Part shown: piece after piece, positions 10,505-22,125 of the stretch
Numbering within the stretch: the first letter of the stretch is position 1
Layout of the letters: every line of letters starts with the position of its first letter
Assembly: GCA_036346275.1 (NCBI GenBank)
Contig: CM070721.1
Location: 48,075,869-48,139,868, forward strand
Direction of reading: 5' to 3'
DNA: 64,000 nt
Source of the DNA: Otatea glauca
Lineage: Eukaryota > Streptophyta > Magnoliopsida > Poales > Poaceae
The notes under the pieces: model-generated
What the model saw: only the letters and a program-made list of their open reading frames with translations
What the model was told of the DNA's origin: nothing
Database searches by the model: none
Program-made: the position numbers and the translations under genes

Positions 10505-11985
10505 TCAAGAGATGTCGTAAGGGCACACAACTCCAAGCTCTCCTCTTAACGCCACAAATAGAAGCACTATATCACCCTTCTCCACATGGTCTCTGAGGAA
10601 GTAATATCTAATGTCTATATACTTGGTCCTAGAGTGCTGCACTGGGTTTTTAGCAATGCAAATAGCATAAGTGTTGTCATAGAAAAGTGGAACACTCTCT
10701 ATCTCTAACCCAAAGTCCCGCAAGGTCGATCTCATCCAAAGCACCTAACTAAGCAACTAGCTACAACAACGTACTCGGCCTCAGTAGTGGACTGTGTAAC
10801 TCCAGACTGCTTTCTACATGACCAAGAAATAAGAGAAGTGCCAATGAATTGATAAGTGCCAGAAGTGCTCTTCATATCTATCCTACAGGCAGCAAAGTCT
10901 GCATCGGAAAAGACTCTAAGGGACACATAAGAAGAGGAAGAGTACCAAATACCATAGTCAATGGTAGCTCTAAGGTATTTGAAGATGCGCTTCACCATGT
11001 GGCGGTGAGAGGCACAAGGAGAAGCCTGAAATCGAGTGCACAGATATACAGCAAAATGTATGTGTGGCCTTGAGGCAGTGAGGTACAAGAGGGAGCCAAT
11101 CATGCTCATAAACTCCTTCTGATCAACTGGCTCACCATCCTCGTTAGGCTCGAGGACAGCAGTGGTGGCCATAGAAGTCATCACTGACTTCTCGTTAGAC
11201 ATGTCGAAGCACCTCAAGAGGTATCGATTGTACTTGCCTTGATGCAAGAAGGTGCCCTCCTGAGTCTGCTTGATTTGGAAGCCAAGGAATTAGCTCAACA
11301 TGCTCATCTCGAACTTTGTGCTCTTCACATCTGAAAAGTGAGACACAAGAGAGTGTGAAGAGTCACCAAAGATAATATCGTCCACATAAATCTAGACAAG
11401 TAAAAAATGAGAATCCTGGTGTCTGATGAACAGAGTCTTGTCTACTTTACCCATCTTAAATCTATGACTAAGAAGAAAAGACTTAAACCTCTTATATCAA
11501 GCTCTAGGAGCTTGCTTAAGTCCACACAAAGCTTTAAAAAGCTTAAAGACATGGTTTGGGTACTTGAGTTTCTCAAATCCTGGAGGCTACCTGACATAAA
11601 ACTCTTCCTCAATATACACATTGAGGAATGCACTCTTGACATCGATCTGATAAAGCTTGAAACCCTTAGATGTCGAAAATGTAAGTAGGGTTCTCATAGC
11701 CTCTAGTCTAGCTACAGGGGCAAAGGTCTTCTCAAAATCAAGACCCCCAACCTGAGTAAAGACCTGTGCAACTAGCCTAGCCTTGTTCCTAATGACAACC
11801 CCATCCTCACTTTGTTTGTTCTTGAAACACCCACTTGGTCCCAATGATATTATGACTAGATGGGGGATCAACAAGCTACTAGACCTTTTTTCTCTCAAAA
11901 CTCTCAAGTTCCTCATGCATAGTATTGATCCAAGATACATCTGTTAATGCATGAGAAAAATCCTTCGGCTCAAAGGTGGCAACGA
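10505..11985 (-). pseudogene. copia reverse transcriptase and RNase H
   Basis: Reading down the minus strand: ARLVAQVFTQVGGLDFEKTF and APVARLEAMRTLL, FKLYQIDVKSAFLN, then after frame changes the catalytic box IYVDDIIFG (about 11372-11393). GSLLYLTASRPHIHFAVYLC, SDADFAACRIDMKSTSG and STTEAEYVVVASC follow. The end KYIDIRYYFLRDHVEKGDI near 10560-10615 is the classic copia RNase H tail. Stops and frameshifts at about 11585, 11270 and 10735 break the enzyme. In the family this polyprotein part copies the RNA into DNA in the virus-like particle. Confidence 0.9.
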
Positions 11986-12299
11986 ATGCAGAGTGAAGAC
12001 AGAAGAGAGATAGGCCTGACTTTGAGCGTGTGACACTCAAACAAATCGTCGATCATCTGATTAGGTGGGTGACGGCACTGAATGTGGCGGGGAGGTCCAG
12101 AAGTAGAAGTGACCTCTACCTCATGAACAAAAGATGCAGGATCAGAGCCACTAGTTGCAGGAAAGTTTGAAGGTAAGGGAGGACTGGATCAGGTAGAACA
12201 CGATCATCTCCATCATCCTCATCCTCTACAAAGATGGTCACGAAGAGGGAAGACGAGCCTGATATGTCGGGTCTAGCTCCTGAACTAGCCTCATCAAAG

Positions 12300-12990
12300 G
12301 TCACATCACAGGTCTCTATAATCCTATTCACCTCACAACTCTAGACCCTATAGCTACGAGAAGAAGTCGAGTAACCTAGAAAGGTACCATCAGAAGAACA
12401 AGACACGAACTTATCTATCTTCCCAGACTTCAAAACGAAACACTTGCAACCAAACACACGAAAATGAGAAACACAGAGTTTTCGCCCATATCTCAACTTA
12501 TAAGAAGTGTGGTGCAAATGTACTCTCAAGAATACTCGATTAGACACATGACAAGTAGTAGCTATAGCCTCAGCCCAAAACTTCTTAGGAGTATTGTTTT
12601 CATCTAGCATAATCATGGCCATCTCGACTAAGGTCCTGTTCTTCCTTTCCATTACGCCATTTTGCTTAGAGACGTATGGAGAGGAGAACTGATGCTCTAA
12701 GCCTAACTCCTCACAGAAGCTCTCAAAGTAGGAGTTTTTGAACTTCATGCCATTGTCACTACGTATAGCTCGTAAGGCATTAAGGAGCTCAATAGACAAC
12801 CTACGGACCAAACCCATGAAATGGGTAAAAGACTCATCCTTCAAGGCCAAGAAAAATCATCGACAATGACAAGAACATACCACTTCCCACCCACTGACTA
12901 CACTCTAGCTGGATCAACAGTGTTCATATGTAAAAGCTGTCCTGGTGCATCAGTCATCACAACAGTGACTAGAGGATGAGAAGTAACAAC
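12300..12990 (-). pseudogene. copia integrase core
   Basis: An open block covers FTHFMGLVRRLSIE, AIRSDNGMKFKNSYFESFCE, HQFSSPYVSKQNGVMERKNR, NTPKKFWAEAIATTCHVSNR and VFGCKCFVLKSGKIDKF. The Asp of SDNG and the Glu of GVMERKN are the second and third acids of the DDE triad. The first part, with the first Asp, lies in another frame near 12860-12920 (KWYVLVIVDDFS). Frame changes and stops mark it as inactive. Confidence 0.9.
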
Positions 12991-13002
12991 CATCTTATCA
13001 TA

Positions 13003-13552
13003 TCAGCAAGGGCAGCAAACTAAGTCTTTAACCATCTTGAGTTTGGGCAAACCATGAATGAGATAATAGCTGCTAACTCGGGTCAAATGATCGAAGCCAA
13101 TGTGACCAAGTCTTCTATGCCAGAAGGAGAGATCACGGGACTCAAAAGCAATCAAACAATGAAGAGAGTCTCTAGAAGAAGCAGAAAAATCAGCAAAAAA
13201 GACTCCCAAATCTAGAAATCCCGCAAACTAACCCTCCAGAAGAATTGAGTATTCTACAGGCATTATTCTTAAAGCTCACCTCGAAGCCGTCATCGATAAG
13301 CTGAGAGATAGAAAGCAAATTGTATTACAGCTTACTCACTAAGGCAACGTCCTTAAGAATAAAATTATCATTAATGCGGACGATAACTCTAGCGATGACT
13401 CTACCTAACGAAGCATCCCCAAAAGTGATCAACTCATCACCGGGAGCTCGAAGTTGGGAAGATAAACAATGAGAGTCTCTAGCCATATGACGAGAACAAC
13501 CAGAGTCAACAATCCATACCTCTCCCTTTCTCGTCCTACGAATCTGAATCAA
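13003..13552 (-). pseudogene. copia protease and GAG-pre-integrase domain
   Basis: The upstream half encodes VWIVDSGCSRHM (about 13500-13535), where the Asp of DSG is the catalytic residue of the retroviral-type aspartic protease, and ends at the DVALVSKL segment. The downstream half reads RDLSFWHRRLGHIGFDHLTR then HGLPKLKMVKDLVC, the GAG-pre-integrase zinc-binding module that leads into integrase. A frame break separates the halves near 13210-13320. Confidence 0.85.
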
Positions 13553-14700
13553 CGCAAAAGAGAGAGAGGTGACTCAGTACTGGGAGAAACAAGAGCAGAC
13601 TTGAGAACCCAATACTGAATCACACGACGTGCCGAAGTGGTAGCCATAGGAACAAAAGACTGGACTCTAGTGTCTCTCTGACACTCAACTCTCACAAATC
13701 CAAAAGCAACGCCAGCAAAAGATTTGTGAGCTAGAGCTGGGTTGGCCAGCCGTCGTGCAAAGGTCGGACCATCCAAGTGAAGCTGCCCAAATCTTCTACT
13801 AGGAAACATCTCATGCTGTTGATACCTACCTCGTTGGAAAGAACGAGGAATATCGAAAGGACGGTGGAGAGACTGACCACAAGTAGCTCTAGGATAAAAA
13901 GTCGACTAAACAGGATGAAAACTGAGTCCTTGAAGCTGCCCAAAAATAGGCGACTCTCTAACCTGTCTAGAGGCAGTCTGTGCCTTAGGGGAACTCAAAG
14001 TTTGGGAATGACCCTGAACATCCCTAAGGGCATGAACACACTCGCGCCTTGTGATTTTGGCATGCCTAAAGTAGAAATCTGCTAGATATCCATCCTTTTG
14101 ATAGAAGGTGCATATATACTTCACCTTGCAAGAGGCAGAAGCAGTAGAAGGAGAAACCTTCTAGTCAGAGATCCCATCGACAACCCTAGCAGATCTAAAC
14201 ACAATGGTGCTCACCTTGGGAGCTACCACGATTTCTCTACTCTTGTAGCCACGCACAATGGTGGGAAGATGAACCCGAGCATGCTCCAAGTAGTCAAATC
14301 CTAGACCTTGATTGAATCTACTAATCTTGGACTGGTCTAGGATTAGATTGAGCTTCTTCTTGCCTCCTACATACAAACTTCTCAAGAGTACTCATGAGGT
14401 ACTCACACTCCTGGAAGAGAGAAGCACAGGAAGGACAAGGGGGGAAGAAGATGAAGATAAGGAAGAACGACCAGCATGTGTATTTTTCTCCCTAAGCACA
14501 ACTGCCTCAATCTTGAGGCCTCACAAGATATGCACGGGGTATCTCTAATCCTTTGAGTCTAGGCCACTAAATTCTTCTTAAGCTCAATTTGGATTTTATC
14601 CAAGTCTCCCTCAATCTCAGCACATCACAAGCAACTTTTTTGTGACTAAGCTAGTAACTCCTTAGTAAATTCAGCACACTTGACATTTCAAGCTTCACTA
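13553..14700 (-). pseudogene. copia gag C-terminal region with damaged zinc-finger motif
   Basis: Fragmented frames only. Around 14058-14112 the minus strand encodes KYICTFYQKDGYLADFYF, the counterpart of the CTFC-x-KDGHL-x-x-FCF motif common in SIRE-like gag proteins. Two Cys and one His are replaced by Tyr, each explained by one G-to-A or C-to-T change. The remaining pieces (for example IVFRSARVVDG) are not recognisable. The stretch links gag with protease. Confidence 0.6.
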
Positions 14701-16294
14701 TCAAGTTTTAGTTGCCTATAGCCTCACATGATCTGACTGAGTCCTTAGAAGTTTGCAGTTCAAGTTCATTATTTCTAGCAGATAGCTTCCTAAGGTGTGT
14801 GCTCATGGCATCAATTTTAGTTTCACAAGATGCACTAGTGTGAGCATTAAGAAAACTAGCATCTGTAGGAATAGTATCAATAGGACTAGTGCTAGCATTG
14901 TTCAACCTAAGACCCTCAAGCTCAGAAAGCACTCTATCATGCATGATCCTTAGGTTCTCAAGCTCCACAAGCAAAGCATTGCAAAGAATACAGTCATCAG
15001 AGTCTCGGGAGGAATAAGATCTAAGTGAAGCTAACTCCCAAGACAAGGTACATACTTCCTTCTCTAACTCTGTACACCTAGCTCTAACTCTAGCATGAAA
15101 TTTTCCTAACTAACAAAAAGCATCGTTGAGCTTATCATAGGAGGGTACTCAGAGTCGCTGATGCCGTTGGGTCGGCCATAAAACACATCCCGGTGAAGTT
15201 ATCGCCGCCTTTGTTCTTCCCTTGCGGATCATCCTCTCTCTTATCACTACAGGTCTCTATGTCGGAGAAGTTGATGTCGTTGAGTGCAGCTAGGATGCGG
15301 TGGAAGAGCTTCTTGTTCTTCGAGAAGTTGCGGTACTTCTTCTCACGTGCCGGGTCGCAAGCTGAAGGCTTCTTCTTGTTGTTCTTGTCAGTGTAGTCAT
15401 TCTTTCCCGAACCGCCGGAGTCGTTCTTGCCTTTCTCTAGCTTGTGGCAGTTCGCCCGAATGTGGTTGGGGCCACCGCAGTTGAAGTATGTGATTGTGCC
15501 ACCTCTCTTCGTCTCCCTTACTCTTTTGTATGGATGAGAAAATTAGCGGGCTAAAAGAGTGAGCTCAATTTCTGGAAATGTTTTCAACTGTTCATCGCTT
15601 AGCTCGCAAAGGGTAGAAAAGGAGAATCCAACTAAAGTCTCAGAACAGGATCCAATGGGATCGGTGACCAAGGCCATCGATTGCGACTTCGTCTTATGAG
15701 AGATGACGTCGATCTCACGAGTCTTGAGTCGGGAATAAAGTCCGTCAAGAGTCAGAGTTGATAAGTCTATGGTGTCCTTGATGGTGGTTACCTTCATCTC
15801 CCAAACCCGAAGATCTAGTGCGGTCAAGAAGTGTTGAGCGTTCTCCAAGTCAGAGTATGTGCAACCAACTGCATGGATATCGCTTAAAATCTTTATGAAA
15901 CAACCAAAACACTCATCAAGGGTCTCATCAGCATGTTGTTCAAATTTGTTGTAGTCACGCTTTTATTGATCTTGACTCACCGTCTTGATCTAGGTGGTGC
16001 CCTCATAGTAAGCATCGAGGGTCACCTAGATCTGGTAGCACATCGTAGGTGAGAGATCCTGTCATGCCCATTGCGGCTAAGACTATGTATGAGGATGTTT
16101 CTTGCCTTAGCATTTGTCTAAACGTTAGCCATATTGCCGGTCGTGATGTTTTCATCAGCAGGAACCTCATACAGAAGCTTCACCTTCTGCCAAATCAGGA
16201 AGCCCTGGGTAGTGATGTATGACTCTATTCTCGATTTTCAAAAAGGAAAATCAACTCTAGAAAAAATCGGAGGCTTGGTGGAATACTTGTCCAT
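14701..16294 (-). pseudogene. copia gag, broken
   Basis: A likely start is the ATG at 16294-16292, about 50 bases beyond the primer site, reading MDKYSTKPPIFSRVDFPF, a gag start of the 'KPPxFxGxxYxxWK' type with a stop where the Trp should be. Further on come VTTIKDTIDLSTLTLDGLYS and KTREIDVISHKTKSQSMALV (15780-15650, the UBN2-type gag core). A zinc knuckle follows at 15440-15490 (YFNCGGPNHIRANC, with the first Cys changed to Tyr), then a coiled-coil stretch LENLRIMHDRVLSELEGLR near 14900-14970. Many stops make it non-functional. Confidence 0.8.
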
Positions 16295-16342
16295 CAATAT
16301 GGCTCTTGAAACCGGTCAAGATCTATAAAAGAGTAAAACCAG

Positions 16343-16354
16343 GCTCTGATACCA
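16343..16354 (-). other. primer binding site, tRNA-Met
   Basis: The plus strand reads GCTCTGATACCA; the minus strand gives TGGTATCAGAGC, which pairs with the 3' end of initiator tRNA-Met, the usual primer of plant copia elements. Two bases separate it from the LTR starting TGAAGGACC at 16357. Confidence 0.9.
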
Positions 16355-17446
16355 ATTGAAGGACCAAAATAACGATCAAAGGGGGTGAATGATTACAAAT
16401 AAAATTTTTCCCTTAAAAATCAAACCACCAAGAGATCAGATCAAATGACTTTACAATCCAAACAGGTGGTTGGATGAACAGTACCCCCCACCAGGAGGTT
16501 GGATGAAAAGTGCTCAACTAAACAAAGGAAATTGCATTGTTCGAGATGAATAGCAAACAGCAAATTGATCGGGGTGAACATACTCGTTGAATAGTGTTTT
16601 GCTGAACAGTAAATATCACTGGTCAGATGAACAGCACCTGCGCCATGGTCAACATCACTGTTTGGATGAATAATACACTTATGAACAGTAAAAAAAGGTG
16701 AATAGTAAAACATCACGATCTCAAAAACAAGAATCGATGTAACTTTTGATCGACTGATCCAAAATCTGTGAAACTTTATGTGCACCTTCCTATGGATGTC
16801 AGGAACCTATTCCAACCTTCAATCACAAGGATTGATGTCAAAGTTCTAACCTTTTTCCAGTTTAATGAATGTTACACCAAACCGGGCCAAACATAAAAAC
16901 TTCACCCTTAGCTTGCTAGTGCGGAATTGATGATCAAGATGATCTTAGATGACCTCCCACATATCACAGCAAGTAAGAACACCAATGAACAACCCTTCAA
17001 ACAAACAAGAATGTGATCTACAAAAAACTTTCTTTCAAGCACAAAGATCGGTTTCTTGCAAAAACTAAAAAGAAGAGGATGTAGATTGTCTAGATGATTA
17101 GGATATGATCTGAAGAAGATTCATCCATCAATCATTCATCCTTGGCATAAAATCCACAAGCATTTAGGAGGGGAGGCAAATCCAAATATACAGAAAGTAA
17201 ATTGCAAGAATTTAAATTGTGGAATATAAATACTGAATTTAAGTGTTAAATTTAAAGCATAATGTAAATGCAGAAAGTAAATTCAGGATAGGAAAATGAA
17301 ACTTCTATTTCTTAGGAGAAAGGTTTACAAAGCCTCACAACAAAGTGGGTAAACCTCAATGGAGCACCAAAACCTTCAAGGGAGAGACACCCCTCTCCCC
17401 CGCTATCTATAGCACACTGGGAGAAACCTCCACCTTTATATGATAA

Positions 17447-20343
17447 TGTAACATTCCAAAAATTTGGATTTTAGAATGTTTGAATTTCAAAATCCACCAT
17501 TTGCAATTTCTTTGAATTAATTTCAGCTTAATTTGAATTTTCTATTTATAAAAGGATTTAATTAGGCTAATCTATCCATCAAACATAAGATTTTAAATTT
17601 TTTTGGCTTCATTATGCTGCAAGGAATTTTTCTGTATTTTTGGAGATTTTTCTGAATTTATTTGCTATTTATTTGGATTTATTTGCTTTTATTTGAATTT
17701 CTGGAATTTTCTTAATTCGAAAAAGGTTTTATTTTGAAAAATCCTCCATGGGCGAATCTTCGCCGCCGTTTCTTTTCCGCAGTCTGCCCGCTCGCACCTC
17801 CGCCAAACCTAGCCAGCCGCTCCGCCGCTGGCCGCCTGATGCGCGCCACGTGGGCGACCGAGATCTTCTTGCGTCGCCAGCGCAAGGCCAAGGCCACAAA
17901 CCCTAGCACGCTGGCCGTTTGGCGTCACGCGCCCGCCTCCCGAGGCTATTTAAAGCCCGAGGACCCCAACCGAGGTTCGCCTCCTCTGCTGCACCGCCGC
18001 CTCAAGCCGCGCCGAGGCGCCTGTCGCGGAGATCTCGCTCGCCGGTTCCGCGCCGCCCGGCGCTTCTCTGCCGCTCTTCTTCCTCGCCGGTGAGTCTCGC
18101 GCTTATTTTGGTCTCGCCGAACTCCCGCGCCGCCTCTTTCTTTTGCCCTAACCGCGCCCCTCGTCGCGTTTTCCCCCTCGCGGCGCCGTCTTCTCCGCCT
18201 CCGGTGTCTTGCGCGCGCGTGCTTGCCGATGCCGCGCGCTGCCTCGGCCTGCTCGATCCGCCCGGCCGCCCGATGCCGCCGCGTGGGCGGCCCCGATCGG
18301 GCGCGTCGCCTCGTCTCGGCGCCGCGTCGCTCATTCGCCTCGTTCCGTGCGTGCGTCACCACCCGCCCACCCGGCCAACCACGCCGGCCCTAGCCCGCGC
18401 GTGGTCGCCACGTTAGCTTGGTCCGCCACGCGGCATCCCTCTCCTCGGTGCTCCCGGTTCACTGTGGATCGAGCCACTGACGCGTGGGCCCCACGTGTCA
18501 GTCGGTTTTTCTTTTCTTTTTCCAATTTTCCGGAAAACCCAAAATTCCAGCCAATCACGTGTTGCCACGTGTCAGCCTCTCTGATTTTCTCTGATTTTCT
18601 GATCTGGGAATCTTCGAGGAGCCCTTTCTCCTTTGTTCGAGCTCCGATTCCAGTGATTCAAATTTCTAAATTCATCTAAATTCAAGATCTATCTTCCAGT
18701 ATCATTATTTTTAATTTTTGAATTTTATTTGAATTTGTTTTATTTATTTGCCTCGTTTCGCGTGTAGACGACGCAGTCGAAGATCAGTCGAATCAACAAT
18801 CAGAGGTAGAACCAGCAAGAGGCAGCAAAGGCAAGTCTTCCTTGAACATATTGATCCCAAATTTTACAAAATGCCTATATTGTTTTAAATTATGCATGCT
18901 TACTTTTATGCAAAGTAATTTAAATGTAGTCTTAAGATATAGTTAAATACCAGAAATTGTTATACCGTCATTGGTATTGATCATGTCGAACCTTTGACAC
19001 CCTAGATGATATATACTAGCTATTTTATTTGGTGATATCCAGTAGATTAGCATGGAACGGTAGAATTGCTTAGTCCAGCTTAAGCGTTTCGGTATTGTGC
19101 CATTGTGGGAATCATTTCAAATGTTGTTTAAACTTATTTGTGAAAGTGCGGCAATTGGTGTTGCTACTGTGGTTTAAGTAAAATAAAGTGGAAATGGTTT
19201 AGACCGGGGCGGATGGATGTTTGGCGGTGCAAAGCACGAGACCTTGGTATGTGAATGTTCGCCTAGTCAAATAAGGACCGGCGTGTGTTACCATGGACCG
19301 AGCACTACCGTACAACCACAAGTCTATATGGGTACGACTGGCTAAATAATTTGTGCGTCTCATTATTAGCTTCGCCGGTTGGTGAGTGCGATGTTGACAA
19401 AGCGCAAGAGGGGCTTCAGATCGGGCGGCTAGAACCCTAACAAATGGTGAAACCTTAGCGGCGAGGTTAATAGTGGGGTTGTGCATTGTAAAGGCCTTGT
19501 CATGATCTCTCTGCCGACACACCAAAGGAAGTGTGTTAAGTGCATGGCAACAAGAGTCGATCATGTCTTGTGGGTAAAGTGTACACACTCTGCAGAGTTA
19601 AAACTACTTAAGTAGCCGTGCCCACGGTCAAGGGCAAAGCAGTACGCTTGCACATTGTAGATTTTATGGTTTTGTTTCAAAGGAAAATGATGGTTTGGGA
19701 ATCCGAGAGCAGATGGAACTCTCGGGTTATGGTTTGGCGGATGGAGCCAGTCAGGTAGATGGAACTTGCTTTAATTGTCATATCAAATTCAATTACTATA
19801 CAATTACATTTTGATCAAATGATGCTTTGTGAATTTACTATTGGTATTTAAAGTTGAACTTTGCTTTATGCTAAAAAGAGCCATATTATGCCTTCAATTG
19901 TTTAGCCTTGCATATGGTTATCATGCATTATGTTTCCAAGACTTGCGGAGTACATTTTGTGCTCACCCTTGCAACATCCCCAACCTTCCACAGAAGAGTT
20001 CGCGGAAGCGGAAGGTGACTACGACTTCTACGCTTGTGGTTATGATGAAGGCGATCCGGAATGCTAGGACGCGAACCCCAGTCGATTGCCTGTTGGGCAA
20101 ATGGATGGGCTTACTTACTTTGCTTTTGTTAATTCGTTTCCGCTGTTTCTTATTGAACTCAAGCTATGATGCTTCTTATTTGCAATAATTGGCCATAAGG
20201 CTAATATTCTTTTGCTTAATTAATATTACTTGCTTCGTGATATGGATGTGTTGGCATCACTGTTTTCACTGTGTGTGCTAGCTTTTCCTGGACTAGCACA
20301 GGTTATACACAGAGGGTTCGGATTTGGAAATCCGGTCCCGACA
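17447..20343 (+). mobile_element. gypsy solo LTR 'B' with target duplication GATAA
   Basis: A 2,897-bp LTR starts TGTAACATTCC and ends TCCCGACA. GATAA is present directly before (17442-17446) and after (20344-20348), so this is a complete solo LTR left by recombination between two LTRs. It belongs to the same broad family as LTRs A and C and is closest to LTR D at 53907. Landmarks are an AT-rich U3, a TATTTAAA box near 17948, a GC-rich ATG-free leader to a donor-like GGTGAGT at 18090, an acceptor-like GTGTAG ending at 18767, and GCAAGT at 18831. Confidence 0.93.
18768..20067 (+). other. putative two-exon acidic reading frame in LTR B
   Basis: Exon-like block 18768-18830 (63 nt) lies between GTGTAG and GCAAGT and reads, from its third base, DAVEDQSNQQSEVEPARGSK. 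Exon-like block 19994-20067 (74 nt) follows CTTCCACAG. With the one base carried over it reads EEFAEAEGDYDFYACG then YDEGDPEC and stops at TAG 20065-20067. Sequence similarity to the LTR A and C blocks is low. Position, donor type, phase 1 joins, acidic composition and the conserved bases after the stop (CCAGTCGATTGCCTGT) all agree. No ATG in frame. Splicing and translation are inferred. Confidence 0.4.
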
Positions 20344-21015
20344 GATAACTTGACCCTCAAGAAGCCTCATCAAGGACTGAGATCAACTCCCTCACTTATA
20401 CATGGGTTACTACGCAACCCAACAACATAACGGGTTTTATCCACACACACACTAACATAACCACTACTCCTCCCGCAAATCCTTGATCCAACGATCCTCT
20501 TTCGCTTAAGTAGGGCTTAAATTAGCATCTCATCCATCCACTTGTCCTCTCAGCTTGTAGCCATTCGATCCTAGCCTCAGTCATCCTCCAGCGACATCTT
20601 GATCGTCTAGACCTCAGCTCTCCCAATCTAATTCCGATCTCTTCCGCCTCACCATGACCTAGCTCCAAAGTCCTGCAACCATCATAGACAAGGGAAACAC
20701 ACCACATAGCATTGTCCAACAACATATGCAATCAAATCAACACATAGCCAGAATGATACACAATTTATCCCAACTAATTTACAATATTTCCCAACCAGTT
20801 CACAAGCTGTCCCGATCAGTTCACAACCAGTTTACAAACTATCCCGACTAGTTCCCAACCAGTCCCAACCAGTTTACAAACTGTCCCGACCAGTTCACAA
20901 CCAGTCCCAACCAGTTTACAAACTATTCAAATCAAACTCAAACTTGTGCACCACAAGCTCAAGTACAGTCAATTACTCATCACAAACATAGATAGACCTC
21001 CACATGGTCTTTTAT

Positions 21016-21154
21016 TTGTCACAGATGGTTCTTAGCGAATCCAGTTACTTAGACTGTCGCGCTTTGACAATCATCTTTGATTAGATTTAATATGGACTGT
21101 TTTTGAAAACCGTATGTGATAAGGCGTCTACTATAGTCCTTTTCTGTAATAGTG
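21016..21154 (-). mobile_element. CACTA element end fragment
   Basis: The stretch ends at 21154 with AGTCCTTTTCTGTAATAGTG, the reverse complement of a CACTA-type terminus and very close to the CACTACTACAAAAGGACTC terminus at 25592. Subterminal motifs of the same kind as in that element (TTTTTGAAAACCGTATGTGAT, GTCACAGATGGTT) are present. The element body would lie to the left but is cut off by the copia LTR. Confidence 0.75.
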
Positions 21155-21557
21155 GCACTACACTTGTAGTGTTTAAAGTATAAGTTTGAATTGACTTCAA
21201 ACAAGCAAGACAATTAATACTAAATTCCGAAAATACAAAATCAATGGAATTCAGAAGTTAAATTAATATTGAATATGCATAAATCAAAATTATAAATTAT
21301 AAGAAAATTTTAATTCGGAACTAACTAAAATTAAATCCAAAATATATGTAAATTCATAATCAAAATTGAATCCAAAATTATGTTGAATTTCGAAGGTGTA
21401 AATTAAAATTTGGAACTTAAATTAATTTTATAATTTTATAAAAAAATCAATTATTCCATTCATATATATTTTAAATTCAAATTCGGATTAAACTTAAATT
21501 TGCAATATAGATAGTTCAATTGTAGCCGTGCCAATGCACGGGTTAATTGAAGACTAG
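21155..21557 (+). mobile_element. Helitron-like 3' end
   Basis: AT-rich sequence without frames ends in a hairpin CCGTG-CCAATG-CACGG (21526-21541) followed twelve bases later by CTAG at 21554-21557 and then T. A short GC hairpin just before CTRR with T after it is the 3' signature of Helitrons, and this hairpin resembles those of short grass Helitrons. The 5' end was not found, so the left limit is arbitrary. Confidence 0.55.
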
Positions 21558-21878
21558 TTTATTTAATTTCATGGGATTTAGCACTTGCACTGTACAACAT
21601 GGCACCGGCCGTTTATTTATATACTGTAGTATGTAACAAAGCATGCGTGCATGCATGATCTCTAGGAGGTGAGTATATACGTAAATAACACGTATGTCAT
21701 GCATGGGCACATGGACAGTCAACCATACACGCAACTCCAGCACTAACTAAAGTGTGGAAGTTAATTAATTAGGTCACTCGTGCATAAGCTTGCACGCGCG
21801 CTCGGCAATGCATGCCATTAATTGACTAGTAGCCACCATCTTCTTTTGATTTGTGCTTGTTTTCTTGAAAGAAGTATT
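21558..21878. other. no recognisable feature
   Basis: AT-rich intergenic DNA with repeated GCATGC/CATGCATG motifs around 21640-21720. I see no gene, repeat boundary or RNA in it. Confidence 0.5.
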
Positions 21879-22125
21879 CTTTCCGTCTAAGTTACTGGAT
21901 TTTTAAATAATTTTATCCATAAATATAAGACATATTTTATATTATTATACAAAAAATAATGTGATATTCTCTTGATACCTCTAGTAAATATCAAGATTTA
22001 CTTGATATTTTCTATATACATGTATATAGTGTTTAGAAATAATAATTAGGAGTAATCTAATTATTTTTAATATCCTTTTAGTTTATGTACGAAGTAAAAA
22101 TAGATCCTATAAACTTAGATGGATA
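21879..22125. mobile_element. degenerate MITE with TIRs
   Basis: The left end (CTTTCCGTCTAAGTTACTGG) and the reverse complement of the right end (TTATCCATCTAAGTTTATAGG) match as imperfect terminal inverted repeats around AT-rich, non-coding sequence of about 245 bp. Size and the TCCNTCTAAGTT-type ends suggest a Stowaway-like MITE; exact ends and target duplication are unclear. Confidence 0.55.

Larger units (their letters stand above)
7066..21015 (-). mobile_element. SIRE/Maximus-like Ty1/copia retrotransposon, old and broken
   Basis: On the minus strand the order is 5' LTR (right), primer site for tRNA-Met, gag, protease, integrase, RT, RNase H, a 1.8 kb spacer, polypurine tract and 3' LTR (left). 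Integrase before RT identifies Ty1/copia. Long LTRs, a long gag with a coiled-coil segment and the spacer after RNase H fit the SIRE/Maximus lineage. The two LTRs align only loosely, and every coding domain has stops or frameshifts, so this insertion is old. A gypsy solo LTR (17447-20343) sits inside the right LTR. The left LTR lacks roughly the first kilobase found at 16357-17325. Confidence 0.9.
16357..21015 (-). repeat. right (5') LTR of copia element, split by a solo LTR
   Basis: The LTR begins on the plus strand with TGAAGGACC next to the primer site and runs to about 21015 (CCACATGGTCTTT). It is in two pieces, 16357-17446 and 20344-21015, about 1.76 kb together. The pieces are separated by a gypsy solo LTR whose 5-bp duplication (GATAA) marks the insertion point. 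Between about 20780 and 20935 there is a short tandem array built on CCAGTTTACAAACT and GTCCCGACCAGTTC that has no counterpart in the left LTR. Confidence 0.85.

Noticed and set aside
13777..14548. Plus-strand frames of 78-102 codons
   Set aside because: They are antisense to the decayed copia gag/protease region and have no motif.
17734..18679. Long overlapping frames (up to 165 codons) on both strands
   Set aside because: They cover the GC-rich leader of solo LTR B, are Arg/Pro/Ser-rich in all phases and contain no domain; most have no ATG start.
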